A model generated the notes under the pieces. It ran no database searches and was not told where the DNA came from. It worked only from the letters and a program-made list of their open reading frames with translations. This document shows, piece by piece, positions 28,103-37,598 of a stretch of DNA of 64,000 bases (position 1 is its first letter; each line of letters begins with the position of its first letter). Source of the DNA: an uncultured bacterium (GTDB lineage Bacteria > Atribacterota > Atribacteria > Atribacterales > Caldatribacteriaceae); assembly GCA_937922705.1 (NCBI GenBank), contig CALAIW010000010.1, positions 62,001 through 126,000 on the forward strand, in the 5' to 3' direction. Position numbers and translations under genes: made by a program.

Positions 28103-29311
28103 TTAACTGTAGTGGCTGTTTATGCGCACATACTCTAAAGATAAATCACAGGTCCATACCTCAAAGGAAGCATTTCCTAACCCAAGATTAATACAAATGA
28201 CAATTTCCTTTTTTTCCATAGCCTTTTTAAGCACTTCTCGCGAAACCCCTTGGGCCCTCACTCCATCTTTCACACAAAGGACATCATTTAAGACAACACT
28301 GACTCTCTCAGGGTTAAGGGACACACCACTTCGACCCAAGGCAGCCATAATGCGACCCCAGTTTGGATCCTCACCAAAGAGCGCCGTTTTCACAAGGGGT
28401 GACTCAGCAACTGTAAAAGCACAGAGCCTTGCTTCCTCTTCGTTCCTTGCTCCCTCTACCTTAACGGTAACGAATTTTGTTGCTCCTTCTCCATCTCGGA
28501 CAAGATCTTTAGCAAGCTCTTCACAGATAAAAAAGAGCGCTTCTCGAAAAAACCTCATTGAGGACTCGCCTTCAAGCGTTACTCCACTTGCGCCGTTTGC
28601 GAGGAAAAGCACCATATCGTTCGTACTCGTATCTCCATCAACCGTAACACGATGAAAGCTCCGATCCACAGCTTCACGAAGCATAGATTCAAGATCCTCA
28701 CGGTGGATACACGCATCTGTAACGATAAAGGAAAGCATAGTGGCAAGATTAGGCCGAATCATACCAGCTCCCTTTGCAATGCCTGCAAGGTGCACAATAC
28801 GCCCCCCAAAGGAGAGGGCTACTGCCCTCTCCTTTGGAAAGGTGTCAGTCGTCATAATAGCTTTTGCTGCTTCTCTACTTGATTTCTGCTTGGGGAGAAG
28901 AGAAGCAAGGTGTTGTAGGCCTTTATCAATTTTCTCGAGGGGCAAGAATTCTCCAATGACCCCAGTAGAGGCTACAGCCACAAGGGATCGATCCTGCAAG
29001 CCAAAGTGAAAAGCCGCACGCTCCGCTACCCACTCTGCATCCTCTTCTCCTTTTTTCCCAGTACACGCATTAGCTACACCACTATTTGCCACAATAAGTT
29101 GCAAAAAACCACTCTTCTCAAGATGTCTCTTCGTTACAAGAACTGGAGCGGCTTTTATTTCATTACGAGTAAACATCCCCGCTGCTGTGGCAGGAACTTC
29201 TGAGAGAATAACAGCAAGATCATTTCTATCCTTCTTTATCCCACAATGAACACCAAAGGATGAGAATCCTAGGACTACATCCAATCCTCCTTGAAGAACT
29301 TGAAACTCCAT
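28103..29311 (-). CDS. argJ: Bifunctional glutamate N-acetyltransferase/ornithine acetyltransferase
   Basis: Transfers acetyl from N-acetylornithine to glutamate (cyclic pathway) and may also use acetyl-CoA. It has 402 residues from ATG 29311, six bases after GGAGG. The nucleophile is T116 in STGVIGEFLP, where autocleavage makes the alpha and beta chains. GMIRPNLATMLSF, DGDTSTNDMV and FGEDPNWGRIMAALG are strong markers. With argB present and no argA seen, ArgJ is the likely source of N-acetylglutamate. It follows argC by 10 bases. Confidence 0.96.
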   Translation of the reverse strand: MEFQVLQGGLDVVLGFSSFGVHCGIKKDRNDLAVILSEVPATAAGMFTRNEIKAAPVLVTKRHLEKSGFLQLIVANSGVANACTGKKGEEDAEWVAERAAFHFGLQDRSLVAVASTGVIGEFLPLEKIDKGLQHLASLLPKQKSSREAAKAIMTTDTFPKERAVALSFGGRIVHLAGIAKGAGMIRPNLATMLSFIVTDACIHREDLESMLREAVDRSFHRVTVDGDTSTNDMVLFLANGASGVTLEGESSMRFFREALFFICEELAKDLVRDGEGATKFVTVKVEGARNEEEARLCAFTVAESPLVKTALFGEDPNWGRIMAALGRSGVSLNPERVSVVLNDVLCVKDGVRAQGVSREVLKKAMEKKEIVICINLGLGNASFEVWTCDLSLEYVRINSHYS

Positions 29312-29321
29312 CCTGACCCTC

Positions 29322-30353
29322 CTATGGATAGAGAACCCCCGCTGGGAGACCAACCCTCTCATCGATGCCAAACATGACGTTTAGGTTCTGCACCGCTTGC
29401 CCGGAAGCACCTTTGGCAAGATTATCGATTGCTGAGACAATAACAAGATTATGTGTTCCTACCTTGCGCAGACCTATGTCTATAAAATTTGAGCCCACTA
29501 CCCATTTGAGCTCCGGAAAATATCCCTTTGGAAACACTCGAACCCAGGGTTCCCCTGCAAATGCTTCTTCCCAAAGAGAGAGAAGTTCTTCCTCTGGGAT
29601 GTCTTTCCGGAGGATTACATAAATGGTACTCACGATGCCCCGCTTAAGGGGGAGAAGATGAGGAACAAAAACAACTTGATATTCTTCCTTCCCAAGAGAG
29701 GAAAGTTGCTCCGCAATTTCAGGAATGTGACGGTGGGTACCAACACCGTAAGCTTTGCAGCTTTCGTCAACTTCGCAGAAATGAAGCTCATCACTTGCTT
29801 TTTTTCCCGCACCTGAGACTCCCGATTTACTATCTATAACGATTAAGGGGTTAAGGAGTCTTCGTTGCAAAAAAGGAAAAAGAGGAATAAGGACTGATGT
29901 GGGATAACACCCTGGATTGGCCACAAGATGTGCATTTCGAATGCGTTCTCTATAAATCTCAGGGATTCCATACACAGCCTGGGGAAGAAGGCTTGGGGCT
30001 TTATGAGAGGTCTTATACCACGTCTCATAAGTTGTAGGACTTTGGAACCTAAAATCAGCACTGAGGTCTATAACCCGAGTCTTTTTGAGAAGTTCTGGAA
30101 CATATTCCATCGCCGCTCCGTGAGGAAGTGCCACAAAGACCACATCCACTTCCCCTGCCCGGTCAAAGATCTCCCGACCAGAGATGATGAGATTACTTCG
30201 TTTTTTCCAGGCTGGACAGTACTCCTCAAGGGACATTTGAGCAAAACGCTCGCTATGAATCCAGCTGACTTCGACCTCAGGATGCCCCGAAAGAATTCGT
30301 AAGAGTTCAAGACCGGTATACCCTGTGCTTCCGAGAATTCCAACTCGTATCAC
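29322..30353 (-). CDS. argC: N-acetyl-gamma-glutamyl-phosphate reductase
   Basis: NADPH-dependent reduction of acetylglutamyl phosphate, 343 residues. The Rossmann motif GILGSTGYTGLELLRIL is at 5-21. The catalytic cysteine is C149 in NPGCYPTS, and the histidine is in GVGTHRHIPEI. The start is GTG 30353, preceded by GGAGTG. First arg gene of the run; the 38-base gap to dapA upstream shows no convincing promoter, so it is probably read from the lysA promoter. Confidence 0.96.
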   Translation of the reverse strand: MIRVGILGSTGYTGLELLRILSGHPEVEVSWIHSERFAQMSLEEYCPAWKKRSNLIISGREIFDRAGEVDVVFVALPHGAAMEYVPELLKKTRVIDLSADFRFQSPTTYETWYKTSHKAPSLLPQAVYGIPEIYRERIRNAHLVANPGCYPTSVLIPLFPFLQRRLLNPLIVIDSKSGVSGAGKKASDELHFCEVDESCKAYGVGTHRHIPEIAEQLSSLGKEEYQVVFVPHLLPLKRGIVSTIYVILRKDIPEEELLSLWEEAFAGEPWVRVFPKGYFPELKWVVGSNFIDIGLRKVGTHNLVIVSAIDNLAKGASGQAVQNLNVMFGIDERVGLPAGVLYP

Positions 30354-30391
30354 TTGGGTTCACTCCTTTAGAGACGTGGCACTTTCAAGAC

Positions 30392-31288
30392 CTAAACACA
30401 TGCTGGAACAAGACCAAGCTGGCGCATCACCTCAATGAGTTTTTCTTCCTTTTCCTGCTCAAGAGAGCAGAGCGGGGGTCGAGCTTCTCCTACTTCAAAA
30501 CCCACAAGCTGAAGAGCTCTCTTTATAGGAATAGGGTTCGTAGAGAGAAAGAGGGCTCGGAAAAGGGGATATAAGCGTAAGTGAATAGATCGGGCCTCTT
30601 CGACCTCTCCCCTTTCAAAAGCAAGGATCATACGCTTGATGTCTCGCCCCACAAGATGAGAAGCCACGCTTACGACGCCAACACCCCCAAGAGCAAGCAC
30701 TACAAGAGTCATGTTATCATCACCACTATACACAGCAAAACCCCTCGGGAGGAGCAGCGCAAGACGCGAAAGCTGGTCAGGGTTTCCTGAAGCCTCCTTC
30801 AGGGCCATTATATTTTTGCATTCTGCCAAACGAGCCACAGTCTCAGGGTCGATATTCACCCCAGTACGAGAAGGAATATTGTACAGCATAATGGGGAGAC
30901 TTACCGCTTCAGCAATAGCCCGAAAATGCTGGTAGAGACCGTGTTGTGGGGGGCGGTTATAGTATGGAGCAACAGCAAGAATACCATGAACTCCAAGCTT
31001 TTCAGCTTCTTTCGAAAGGCGCACGGATTCTTTTGTGTTGTACGTGCACGTCCCTGCAATAACTTTCGCTACATCTCCGATTTCCTCAAGAGCAACGTCA
31101 AAAAGTCGGAGCTTTTCCTCCTCCGAGAGGGTTGGAGCTTCTCCAGTTGTACCAGCAACAACAACCCCATCGGACCCATTCTCTACAAGGAATCGGAGAA
31201 GCCGCCGAAAAACGCTTTCGTTAATTTCTCCCCGTTCATCAAAAGGGGTAACCACCGCTGTCACAACACGACCAAAACAAACCTCCAT
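30392..31288 (-). CDS. dapA: 4-hydroxy-tetrahydrodipicolinate synthase
   Basis: Condenses pyruvate and aspartate semialdehyde in lysine/diaminopimelate synthesis. It has 298 residues from ATG 31288 behind GGAGGGGGG. The TIM-barrel residues are in place: T47-T48 in GTTGE, Y136 in LYNIPSRTG, R141, and Schiff-base lysine K164 in MALKEASGN. YYNRPPQHGLYQHF is the phosphate-less substrate loop typical of DapA over KDPG-type relatives. It follows lysC after 17 bases. Confidence 0.95.
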   Translation of the reverse strand: MEVCFGRVVTAVVTPFDERGEINESVFRRLLRFLVENGSDGVVVAGTTGEAPTLSEEEKLRLFDVALEEIGDVAKVIAGTCTYNTKESVRLSKEAEKLGVHGILAVAPYYNRPPQHGLYQHFRAIAEAVSLPIMLYNIPSRTGVNIDPETVARLAECKNIMALKEASGNPDQLSRLALLLPRGFAVYSGDDNMTLVVLALGGVGVVSVASHLVGRDIKRMILAFERGEVEEARSIHLRLYPLFRALFLSTNPIPIKRALQLVGFEVGEARPPLCSLEQEKEEKLIEVMRQLGLVPACV

Positions 31289-31305
31289 GCTTTCCCCCCT
31301 CCAAA

Positions 31306-32532
31306 CTAACAAAGCTCATCGAGTTGAAACTTACGGTGGAGCACCCGAATAGCCTGCTCCATGTCTTTTTCGTCCACAAGGCAGGAAATGGTTACATGAG
31401 AGTCGCTCGTTTGAAAAATCTCAATCCCTACTTCCTTTAGGGCCTCCACAACCTGTGCCATAACTCCAGGACGGTCAGCCATACCAGAACCTACAAGGGA
31501 AACCTTGGCACAAGGAGACTTTACCTCGAAGAAGAACTCCTCCTTTGCAAGGATGGCCTTCACCTTCTCCCCTACTTTTGCGTCCACAACAAAAGCAGCA
31601 CGTTCGGGGAAAAGATTGACAAGGTCAATGCTTACTCCATGGGCAGCAAGAACCTGAAACATCCGAAGTTTCTTCTCAGAGTCCCCTCCGAAATCTACCT
31701 GAAACTGGGTTAAGCCCTTACGATAGGCAATACTGTATACAGGTTTTTCATGGGAAAGTATACGCAATCCCTCACGGATGAGGGTTTGAATGTCACAGAT
31801 AAGAGTTCCCTTACTCTCATCGTTAAGGCTTCGCACACGAATAGGAATCCGGTATTCTCGGGCAATATCCATAGCCTTGTGGTGAATAACCCTTGCGCCT
31901 TGCTGCACGATTTCTGCCGCCTCTGTATAGGTGAGTCCCTTGAGAATTTGAGCCTCTGGGACAATGCGTGGATCTGCGGTCATGACCCCTTCCACATCAG
32001 TAAATATATCCACATAGTCTGCTTGAAGAGCAACTCCAAGGACAACAGCGGTGGTATCGCTTCCTCCCCGACCGAGCGTGGTAATTTCACCGTCTTCGGT
32101 TACTCCTTGGAAACCTGCCACAACTACCACATACCCATTCTCAAGGTACTTTCGAATTCGCTCTGGCTCAACCCGAAGCACTGTCGCATCCCCAAAGGTC
32201 CCATTGGTTATTATCCCTGCTTGTCCTCCGGTAAGAGCAATGCTCTGAAGACCAATTCGGCGAAGAGCCTGAACCATAATAACCGAAGAAATAATTTCGC
32301 CACAGGAGAGAAGGAGGTCAAGGTTGCGAGGATCAATTTCGGGAAACTCTTCCTGAGCAAGCGTGATAAGCGTATCGGTAGCATAAGGAGCTCCTTTTCT
32401 TCCCATAGCAGACACTACAACTACCGGCGCAAAACCCTCCTCCCATGCTTCCTTAACCTTTGCCGCTGCCTTTTCCCGGAGTTCCCGCGTGTGGACCGAA
32501 GTGCCACCAAATTTCTGAACAATAATACGCAT
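31306..32532 (-). CDS. lysC: Aspartate kinase
   Basis: First enzyme of the aspartate family, 408 residues. The kinase domain (1 to about 250) starts with VQKFGGTSV and has TTLGRGGSDTTAVVLG. Two ACT domains at the C-terminus (about 265-330 and 340-405, with VSLVGSGMADRPGVMAQVVE) bind effector amino acids, so lysine or threonine feedback is likely. ATG 32532 follows GGGTGAG; a GTG 12 bases upstream lies within dapL. No homoserine or threonine genes are nearby. Confidence 0.95.
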   Translation of the reverse strand: MRIIVQKFGGTSVHTRELREKAAAKVKEAWEEGFAPVVVVSAMGRKGAPYATDTLITLAQEEFPEIDPRNLDLLLSCGEIISSVIMVQALRRIGLQSIALTGGQAGIITNGTFGDATVLRVEPERIRKYLENGYVVVVAGFQGVTEDGEITTLGRGGSDTTAVVLGVALQADYVDIFTDVEGVMTADPRIVPEAQILKGLTYTEAAEIVQQGARVIHHKAMDIAREYRIPIRVRSLNDESKGTLICDIQTLIREGLRILSHEKPVYSIAYRKGLTQFQVDFGGDSEKKLRMFQVLAAHGVSIDLVNLFPERAAFVVDAKVGEKVKAILAKEEFFFEVKSPCAKVSLVGSGMADRPGVMAQVVEALKEVGIEIFQTSDSHVTISCLVDEKDMEQAIRVLHRKFQLDELC

Positions 32533-32536
32533 GGTC

Positions 32537-33700
32537 TCACCCACCTAAGGCATACTGTATTCTCTGCATAGCTTCTTGCAACCTTTCTGAAGGGGTTGTC
32601 AAAGAGATACGCACAAACCCCTCGCCATACCTTCCAAACCCCACCCCTGGAGTTACTACAACCTGTGCTCGATCAAGAAGGTACTCTGCAAAGCTCATAG
32701 AGGTAAACCCCGGGGGAACTGGAATCCAAACATAGAACGTTGCCTTGGGATAAGGAAGGTCAAAACCCAAATCCCGGAACGTTTCTACCACAAGGTTACG
32801 TCGCTCGGTATACACCGGTAGAACACTCTCCAAAGCTTCTTCTACTCGCCCTAGAGCCTCCACTCCTGCCCACTGAATAGCATTGAAAATGCCAGAGTCG
32901 ATATTCGTCTTCACCCTCCCTAAAGCCTCGATAAGCCTTGCATTCCCCACAGCGAAACCAATTCTCCAACCCGTCATGTTACACATTTTCGAAAGAGAGT
33001 GAAACTCAATAGCTACTTCCCTTGCCCCGTCAACCTCAAGGATTGAAGGAGCCCTGTAACCGTCAAAACTGATTTCAGAATATGCAAGATCATGGGCGAT
33101 GATGAAGCCAAACTGGTGAGCCAGTTGAACCACTTCCTCAAAGAACGCCAGGGTAGCCGTGCGAGAAGTGGGATTATTTGGATAATTCAAAAACACAACC
33201 TTCACCCGTTCAAGAAAATCTTTAGAGAAAGAAGAAAAATCAGGAAGAAAATCATTTTGAGGAAGGAGAGGGAGAGGCAGAGGAATGCCACCAGCAAGCA
33301 TGGTTCCAATCTTGTAAACTGGATATCCAGGGTCACTGGCAAGAACCAAATCCCCTGGGTCTACCACACACCAAGGGAAATGAGCAATCCCCTCTTTTGA
33401 CCCAATGAGAGCAACAACTTCTCTTTCTGGGTCAAGATTGACCCCAAAGCGCCTTTTGTACCACAATGCTACCGCTTGTCGAAAAGCCCCAAGTCCTCGA
33501 TACGATGGATACCGATGATTTTCAGGGTTTTGAACCTCTCGGCACATTCGTTCCACGATAAACGCTGGAGTCGGAAGGTCTGGGTCACCGATTCCAAGAT
33601 CAATAATGTCCTTGCCCTCTTCTCGTGCTTGAGCAATCTTGCGCTCGATTTCGGCAAAAAGGTAAGGAGGGAGGTTTTTTATCCTTTGGGCAATATCCAC
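32537..33700 (-). CDS. dapL: LL-diaminopimelate aminotransferase (DapL-type class I/II aminotransferase)
   Basis: PLP-dependent fold-type I aminotransferase, 387 residues from GTG 33700. The PLP lysine is K238 in [23 protein letters not shown] (about 172-179) binds the cofactor, and [12 protein letters not shown] is the N-terminal block shared by DapL and related enzymes. The cluster has dapA, dapB, dapF and lysA but no dapD, dapC or dapE, so direct amination of tetrahydrodipicolinate to LL-DAP is inferred. The exact substrate cannot be proven by sequence; aspartate or aromatic aminotransferases look alike. It overlaps dapF by 22 bases. Confidence 0.83.
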   Translation of the reverse strand: MDIAQRIKNLPPYLFAEIERKIAQAREEGKDIIDLGIGDPDLPTPAFIVERMCREVQNPENHRYPSYRGLGAFRQAVALWYKRRFGVNLDPEREVVALIGSKEGIAHFPWCVVDPGDLVLASDPGYPVYKIGTMLAGGIPLPLPLLPQNDFLPDFSSFSKDFLERVKVVFLNYPNNPTSRTATLAFFEEVVQLAHQFGFIIAHDLAYSEISFDGYRAPSILEVDGAREVAIEFHSLSKMCNMTGWRIGFAVGNARLIEALGRVKTNIDSGIFNAIQWAGVEALGRVEEALESVLPVYTERRNLVVETFRDLGFDLPYPKATFYVWIPVPPGFTSMSFAEYLLDRAQVVVTPGVGFGRYGEGFVRISLTTPSERLQEAMQRIQYALGG

Positions 33701-34539
33701 TTCTCCACCGCCTCCTCTGCAAGTGTACACGTACAAACCTCCTCTGCTGGTCCCTCAAGGTATATGTGACCATCACTTTCTTCCCAAGTTACATAGAGTT
33801 CTCCTCCCGGAAGTTGGACACGAACTTTCCGGTCAAGAATCCCTCGCTCCACCCCTGCAGCCACCGCTGCGCAAGCCCCGGTACCACAAGCAAGAGTTGC
33901 ACCTACTCCCCGTTCCCAAACCCTGACAACAATATCCCTTGGATTCACTACCTGGACAAACTCCACGTTTGTTCGGTGAGGAAAAAGCGGATGATGCTCA
34001 ATAAGAGCGCCGTAATGCTTCCAATTCTCCGGGAACTCAAAGATTACTGCATGAGGATTCCCCAGAGACACCCCGGCAACAGTAAACTCCCGGTCCTCTA
34101 TCCTTATGGGGACAAAAAGCGCCTTCTCTCCATCGACGAGCATGGGGATTGTAGAAGGCACAAAGGAGGGTTTTCCCATGTCAACAACGACGCTTACCAC
34201 ACGTCCCTTCTCATGTAAAACCCTAGGTATTACAATACCAGCCCTCGTTTCCACCCGAAATATACCTTTAGTGACCATCCCCCGTTCAAAAGCAAACTTT
34301 GCCAAACACCGAATACCGTTACCGCACATTTCTGCTTCACTTCCGTCAGCATTCCAGATACGCATCCGGACATCAGCAACTTCAGAAGGAAGGATCTCAA
34401 TAACTCCATCGGCACCAATACCAAAATGCCGGTCGCAGAGTTTTTGAACAAAAGAAGGTGACAGGGTAAAGGGTTCCACCATTTCTGGGGTACAGAGAAG
34501 AAAATCATTTCCCAGGCCGTGCATCTTTACAAAGCGCAT
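33679..34539 (-). CDS. dapF: Diaminopimelate epimerase
   Basis: PLP-independent racemase that converts LL- to meso-diaminopimelate, 286 residues. The two catalytic cysteines are C72 in MCGNGIRC and C218 in ACGTGACA, one in each half of the pseudo-symmetric fold. [10 protein letters not shown] at the N-terminus is the family mark. It is preceded 11 bases upstream by dapB; GGGAGC is its ribosome site. Its product feeds both lysine (LysA) and peptidoglycan. Confidence 0.97.
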   Translation of the reverse strand: MRFVKMHGLGNDFLLCTPEMVEPFTLSPSFVQKLCDRHFGIGADGVIEILPSEVADVRMRIWNADGSEAEMCGNGIRCLAKFAFERGMVTKGIFRVETRAGIVIPRVLHEKGRVVSVVVDMGKPSFVPSTIPMLVDGEKALFVPIRIEDREFTVAGVSLGNPHAVIFEFPENWKHYGALIEHHPLFPHRTNVEFVQVVNPRDIVVRVWERGVGATLACGTGACAAVAAGVERGILDRKVRVQLPGGELYVTWEESDGHIYLEGPAEEVCTCTLAEEAVEKWILPKG

Positions 34540-34550
34540 AGCAAAGCTCC

Positions 34551-35339
34551 CTATACCAAACCCAAAATGCTTTCAAGACCGTAATAGAATTTCGGTTCAC
34601 TGCAAACCTTTCGAATCGCCATTATAACCCCCGGCATAAAAGAAGAACGACTTAGAGAATCGTGGCGAATGGTAAGAATCTGGCCTTCTCCACCAAATAT
34701 AACTTCCTGGTGAGCTACAAAACCAGGAAGACGTACGCTGTGCACCCGTACTCCTTGGTATAACCCTCCCCGAGATCCAGGTACAAGCTCCTGGCTCTGA
34801 GAAGGAGAAACACCCTCAAGACACATACCCTCAATGGTTTTAAGGGCTGTTCCCGAGGGGGCGTCCTTCTTTTGCAGATGATGGTATTCAATAATCTCAA
34901 CAGCAGGGAAGAATCGAGCGGCAATGCGTGCAAAATGCATCATGAGAACTGCACCGATGGCAAAATTTGGGGCAATAACACATCCAAGACCTTCTTTCTC
35001 AACCTCGTGACGCATTCTCTCTATTTCGTCTCGAGTAAGCCCCGTCGTTCCAATCACCATGGCCATTCGGTGTTTAACAAAAATCGGAAAGTTTTTTCGC
35101 AAAGCTTCCGCATGGGTGAAGTCGCAAACTACTTGGGGTGAAGTTTCCTCAAGCACCTCTTCAAGCTCCTTTTTTATTACCACACCAAGAGGAACAGCAC
35201 TCGCAAGAACTCCTGCATCCTTTCCTACCTCCTGAATATCACAAGCTCCGACGAGCTTTAAGTCTTGTTCCCGAATCAGAGCCCGAACAACTTCCTGCCC
35301 CATCTTTCCTGCAGCACCGACCACGCACACCCGAATCAT
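34551..35339 (-). CDS. dapB: 4-hydroxy-tetrahydrodipicolinate reductase
   Basis: NAD(P)H-dependent reduction in the DAP pathway, 262 residues. The nucleotide-binding GAAGKMGQEV is at 8-17, and GTTGLTRDE is the family block. The active-site EYHHLQKKDAPSGTAL provides the histidines and substrate-binding lysine. ATGA overlap with lysA (35336-35339). A typical DapB, with no anomalies. Confidence 0.97.
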   Translation of the reverse strand: MIRVCVVGAAGKMGQEVVRALIREQDLKLVGACDIQEVGKDAGVLASAVPLGVVIKKELEEVLEETSPQVVCDFTHAEALRKNFPIFVKHRMAMVIGTTGLTRDEIERMRHEVEKEGLGCVIAPNFAIGAVLMMHFARIAARFFPAVEIIEYHHLQKKDAPSGTALKTIEGMCLEGVSPSQSQELVPGSRGGLYQGVRVHSVRLPGFVAHQEVIFGGEGQILTIRHDSLSRSSFMPGVIMAIRKVCSEPKFYYGLESILGLV

Positions 35340-36667
35340 GTTTTCCCACTCTCCCCACAGGGCACAAGATCCCTCCGCACAAGGTCACTAAGGCTCTCTG
35401 GGCGAACCACAAGGCGGGCTGCCCCATCTCGCACGAAAACGACTCCCGGACGAGGAACAAGATTGTAGTTCGAAGCCATGGAATAGTTATATGCCCCGGT
35501 TCCTTCAACAACGAGAATATCCCCCCTCCACACCCTGGGAAGTTCGATCTCGGGAATGAGAATATCTCCTGATTCGCAACACTTCCCTACAATAGCAACC
35601 TTTTCCCATGGCATGCCCTTACTCTCGACCCTATTTCCTACAATGGCTTGGTACCGTGCTCCATAAAGCATAGGACGAGGATTATCCGTCATACCTCCAT
35701 CCACCGCAACATACTTTTTAACCCCTGGGACTTCCTTAACAAAACCCACTCGGTACAGGGTACTACCAGCGGTGTTCACAATAGAACGTCCCGGCTCAAC
35801 AAAGATAACCGGAAGAGGGTAAGAAAGCGAAAGACACTTTTCCCGAACTTTTTCGCAAAGCGCTGTAACGTAGGAACGAATGGAGGGAAAGGATACTTTT
35901 TCCTCGTCCAGATATGGGACTCCAAGCCCCCCTCCGAGGTCAAGTTCGTCAAGGGTGATGCCATGTCTTGCCCTAAGAACAGCCATAAAATCAAGAAGTA
36001 CCTCAGCAGCTTTCAAAAAAGGCTCAATTGTTCGTATTTGGGATCCAATATGACAGTGAAGTCCTCGCACGTCGAGGTGATGAGAAGAAGCAGCAAGCAC
36101 AATAGCTTTCTCTGCAATGCTCTCAACGAGAGGAAAACCAAATTTGCTGTCTATCTTACCCGTTGTAATGTATGCGTGGGTGTGAGGGTCAATTCCTGGA
36201 GTGATGCGAAAAAGAACCGGAAGCTTCCCATGGATATAGTTTTTTCCCTCTTCAAGGAGACACTCAAGTTCCTCAAAACTATCGACGACCCACCGTCCAA
36301 CACCACTTTGAAGCGCGAGGGAACGTTCCGAATCGGTTTTATTGTTTCCATGGAAAATCACCCGATCCATGGGAAAACCGCTCTCCCGAGCCACAAAGTA
36401 TTCTCCCCCTGAAACCACATCAAGCCAGAGGCCTTCCTCTGCGACAAGACGACACATGGCGGCACAGAGAAAAGCCTTGCCTGCATAAGCAATGTGAAAA
36501 CGGGGATAGTTTGTAGAAAAGGCTTCCTTGTACTCCCGAATGGCGCTCCGAATTTCTCCCTCATCGAATACATAGAGAGGAGTTCCAAACTGCTCGGCAA
36601 GGGTAACTACATCACACGAGCCGATCTCCAAATGATTGAGTTCGTTCACACGTTTTTGGCCAAGCAT
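35336..36667 (-). CDS. lysA: Diaminopimelate decarboxylase
   Basis: Last step of lysine synthesis, PLP fold-type III, 443 residues. ATG 36667 (MLGQKRVNELNHLEIG) follows GGAGGT, and the longer ORF runs across the promoter. The PLP lysine is K64 in IAYAGKAFLC; HCHIGSQI, LGGGLGVPY, EPGRS and GKCCESGDIL (active-site cysteine, from the partner subunit) are all present. First gene of the lysine/arginine run. Confidence 0.96.
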   Translation of the reverse strand: MLGQKRVNELNHLEIGSCDVVTLAEQFGTPLYVFDEGEIRSAIREYKEAFSTNYPRFHIAYAGKAFLCAAMCRLVAEEGLWLDVVSGGEYFVARESGFPMDRVIFHGNNKTDSERSLALQSGVGRWVVDSFEELECLLEEGKNYIHGKLPVLFRITPGIDPHTHAYITTGKIDSKFGFPLVESIAEKAIVLAASSHHLDVRGLHCHIGSQIRTIEPFLKAAEVLLDFMAVLRARHGITLDELDLGGGLGVPYLDEEKVSFPSIRSYVTALCEKVREKCLSLSYPLPVIFVEPGRSIVNTAGSTLYRVGFVKEVPGVKKYVAVDGGMTDNPRPMLYGARYQAIVGNRVESKGMPWEKVAIVGKCCESGDILIPEIELPRVWRGDILVVEGTGAYNYSMASNYNLVPRPGVVFVRDGAARLVVRPESLSDLVRRDLVPCGESGKT

Positions 36668-36692
36668 CGCTACCTCCAGAAACTTTTTGGTT

Positions 36693-36721
36693 TTATTAGC
36701 ACAAGGAATGGCCTCTGTCAA
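36693..36721 (-). promoter_or_regulatory. Strong promoter of the lysA-dap-arg-glnA run
   Basis: Perfect -35 TTGACA (36716-36721), 17-base spacer, and TGC before TAATAA (36693-36698), an extended -10. Transcription would begin near 36686, about 19 bases before lysA, leaving no room for a lysine riboswitch. Confidence 0.65.
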
Positions 36722-36737
36722 CAAGCTCAAAGCTTGT
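36721..36737. repeat. Inverted repeat at the PAC2 stop, next to the lysA -35 box
   Basis: ACAAGC and GCTTGT (6 bp) around a 5-base loop span the PAC2 stop codon and touch the -35 box. No T-run follows, so it is not a normal terminator; it could be chance. Confidence 0.4.
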
Positions 36738-37584
36738 CGATACCGTGGCGTCGTAGCCACTCACGAAAGCTCTCTTCATCTCCTAAGATTTCCCGGTCGT
36801 AGTTTTCCTCAAGTTTGCGGATTTGCTCGGCAAGATCTGGACGGTCAGCAACAAGCTTGTCGATGTTTTGCTCAAATTCATCACAGAGGGTATCCAAATC
36901 CTCAAGGGGGAGAGAGATGTCCAAGAGAGGTAAAAGGACCCGTAACGCGGCACGAATACCCTTTGGATTTGTGGCCTGAACATACATAGGAATCTCGACC
37001 ACTATATTTATCATCTCAACTCCCTTTGTCTTTGCTGTGACAGTCATAAGAGTTACTATACTTGCTGGTCCTTCGTAGTTGGTAAAGCGCACTCCATGAG
37101 GAAGAAGCTTCTTAAGCCTTTCCTCAGAAACGGAACAATACACCCGAGGTTCTCGAGTGTGAGGTGTAAGACCGCTGACACTTCCCACAAAGAAAATCCG
37201 CCGCACTCCAAACTCCCGGACAAGGAGGAAGATATCATCCACATATTCCCGCCAGCGGATATTGGGTTCTTTTCCAAAAAAGAGGATAAGATTCCTTTCA
37301 TCGGCGCAGAGGAAATGGTTCTGAGGATACCGAAACTCTAAAACCTCACCTTCACGGATAAGCGTATATGGTCGAAACTGAGCAACTTCCTCCATACTCC
37401 CCGGGAGATTAAAGATATAAAAATCGTAAGGCTCAATCTGAGCCAGCATTTGTGCTCCTAGTTTATCTCGGAGGTAAATGATTGTCCCTACCGAGACACT
37501 TCCACCATCCATCCACCCCGTAAAGCCAGCAACAAGGATTGGATTTTGTAACACAGGTCTCCGGTAAATAATGAGTTGGCTCAT
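36727..37584 (-). CDS. PAC2 family protein (proteasome assembly chaperone-like fold)
   Basis: A 285-residue protein of the PAC2/DUF75 family, known from archaea and some bacteria as ATP-grasp or proteasome-assembly-related proteins whose bacterial role is unsettled. LQNPILVAGFTGWMDGGSVS is the N-terminal hallmark; SVSGLTPHTREPRVYCSVSE and GVEMINIVVEIPMYVQATNP follow in the usual order. The last 70 residues are a charged helical tail (LDTLCDEFEQNIDKLVADRP onward). ATG 37584 follows GAGGGG. No proteasome genes are visible. It lies between dnaB and the lysA promoter. Confidence 0.85.
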   Translation of the reverse strand: MSQLIIYRRPVLQNPILVAGFTGWMDGGSVSVGTIIYLRDKLGAQMLAQIEPYDFYIFNLPGSMEEVAQFRPYTLIREGEVLEFRYPQNHFLCADERNLILFFGKEPNIRWREYVDDIFLLVREFGVRRIFFVGSVSGLTPHTREPRVYCSVSEERLKKLLPHGVRFTNYEGPASIVTLMTVTAKTKGVEMINIVVEIPMYVQATNPKGIRAALRVLLPLLDISLPLEDLDTLCDEFEQNIDKLVADRPDLAEQIRKLEENYDREILGDEESFREWLRRHGIDKL

Positions 37585-37598
37585 CCTTTCACATCCCC

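Noticed and set aside
36668-36726. Lysine riboswitch before lysA
   Set aside because: Only 59 bases are available and the predicted leader is about 19 bases, far too short for the L box.
36721-36737. Inverted repeat after PAC2 as a terminator
   Set aside because: No T-run, and it merges with the lysA -35 box; six base pairs can arise by chance.
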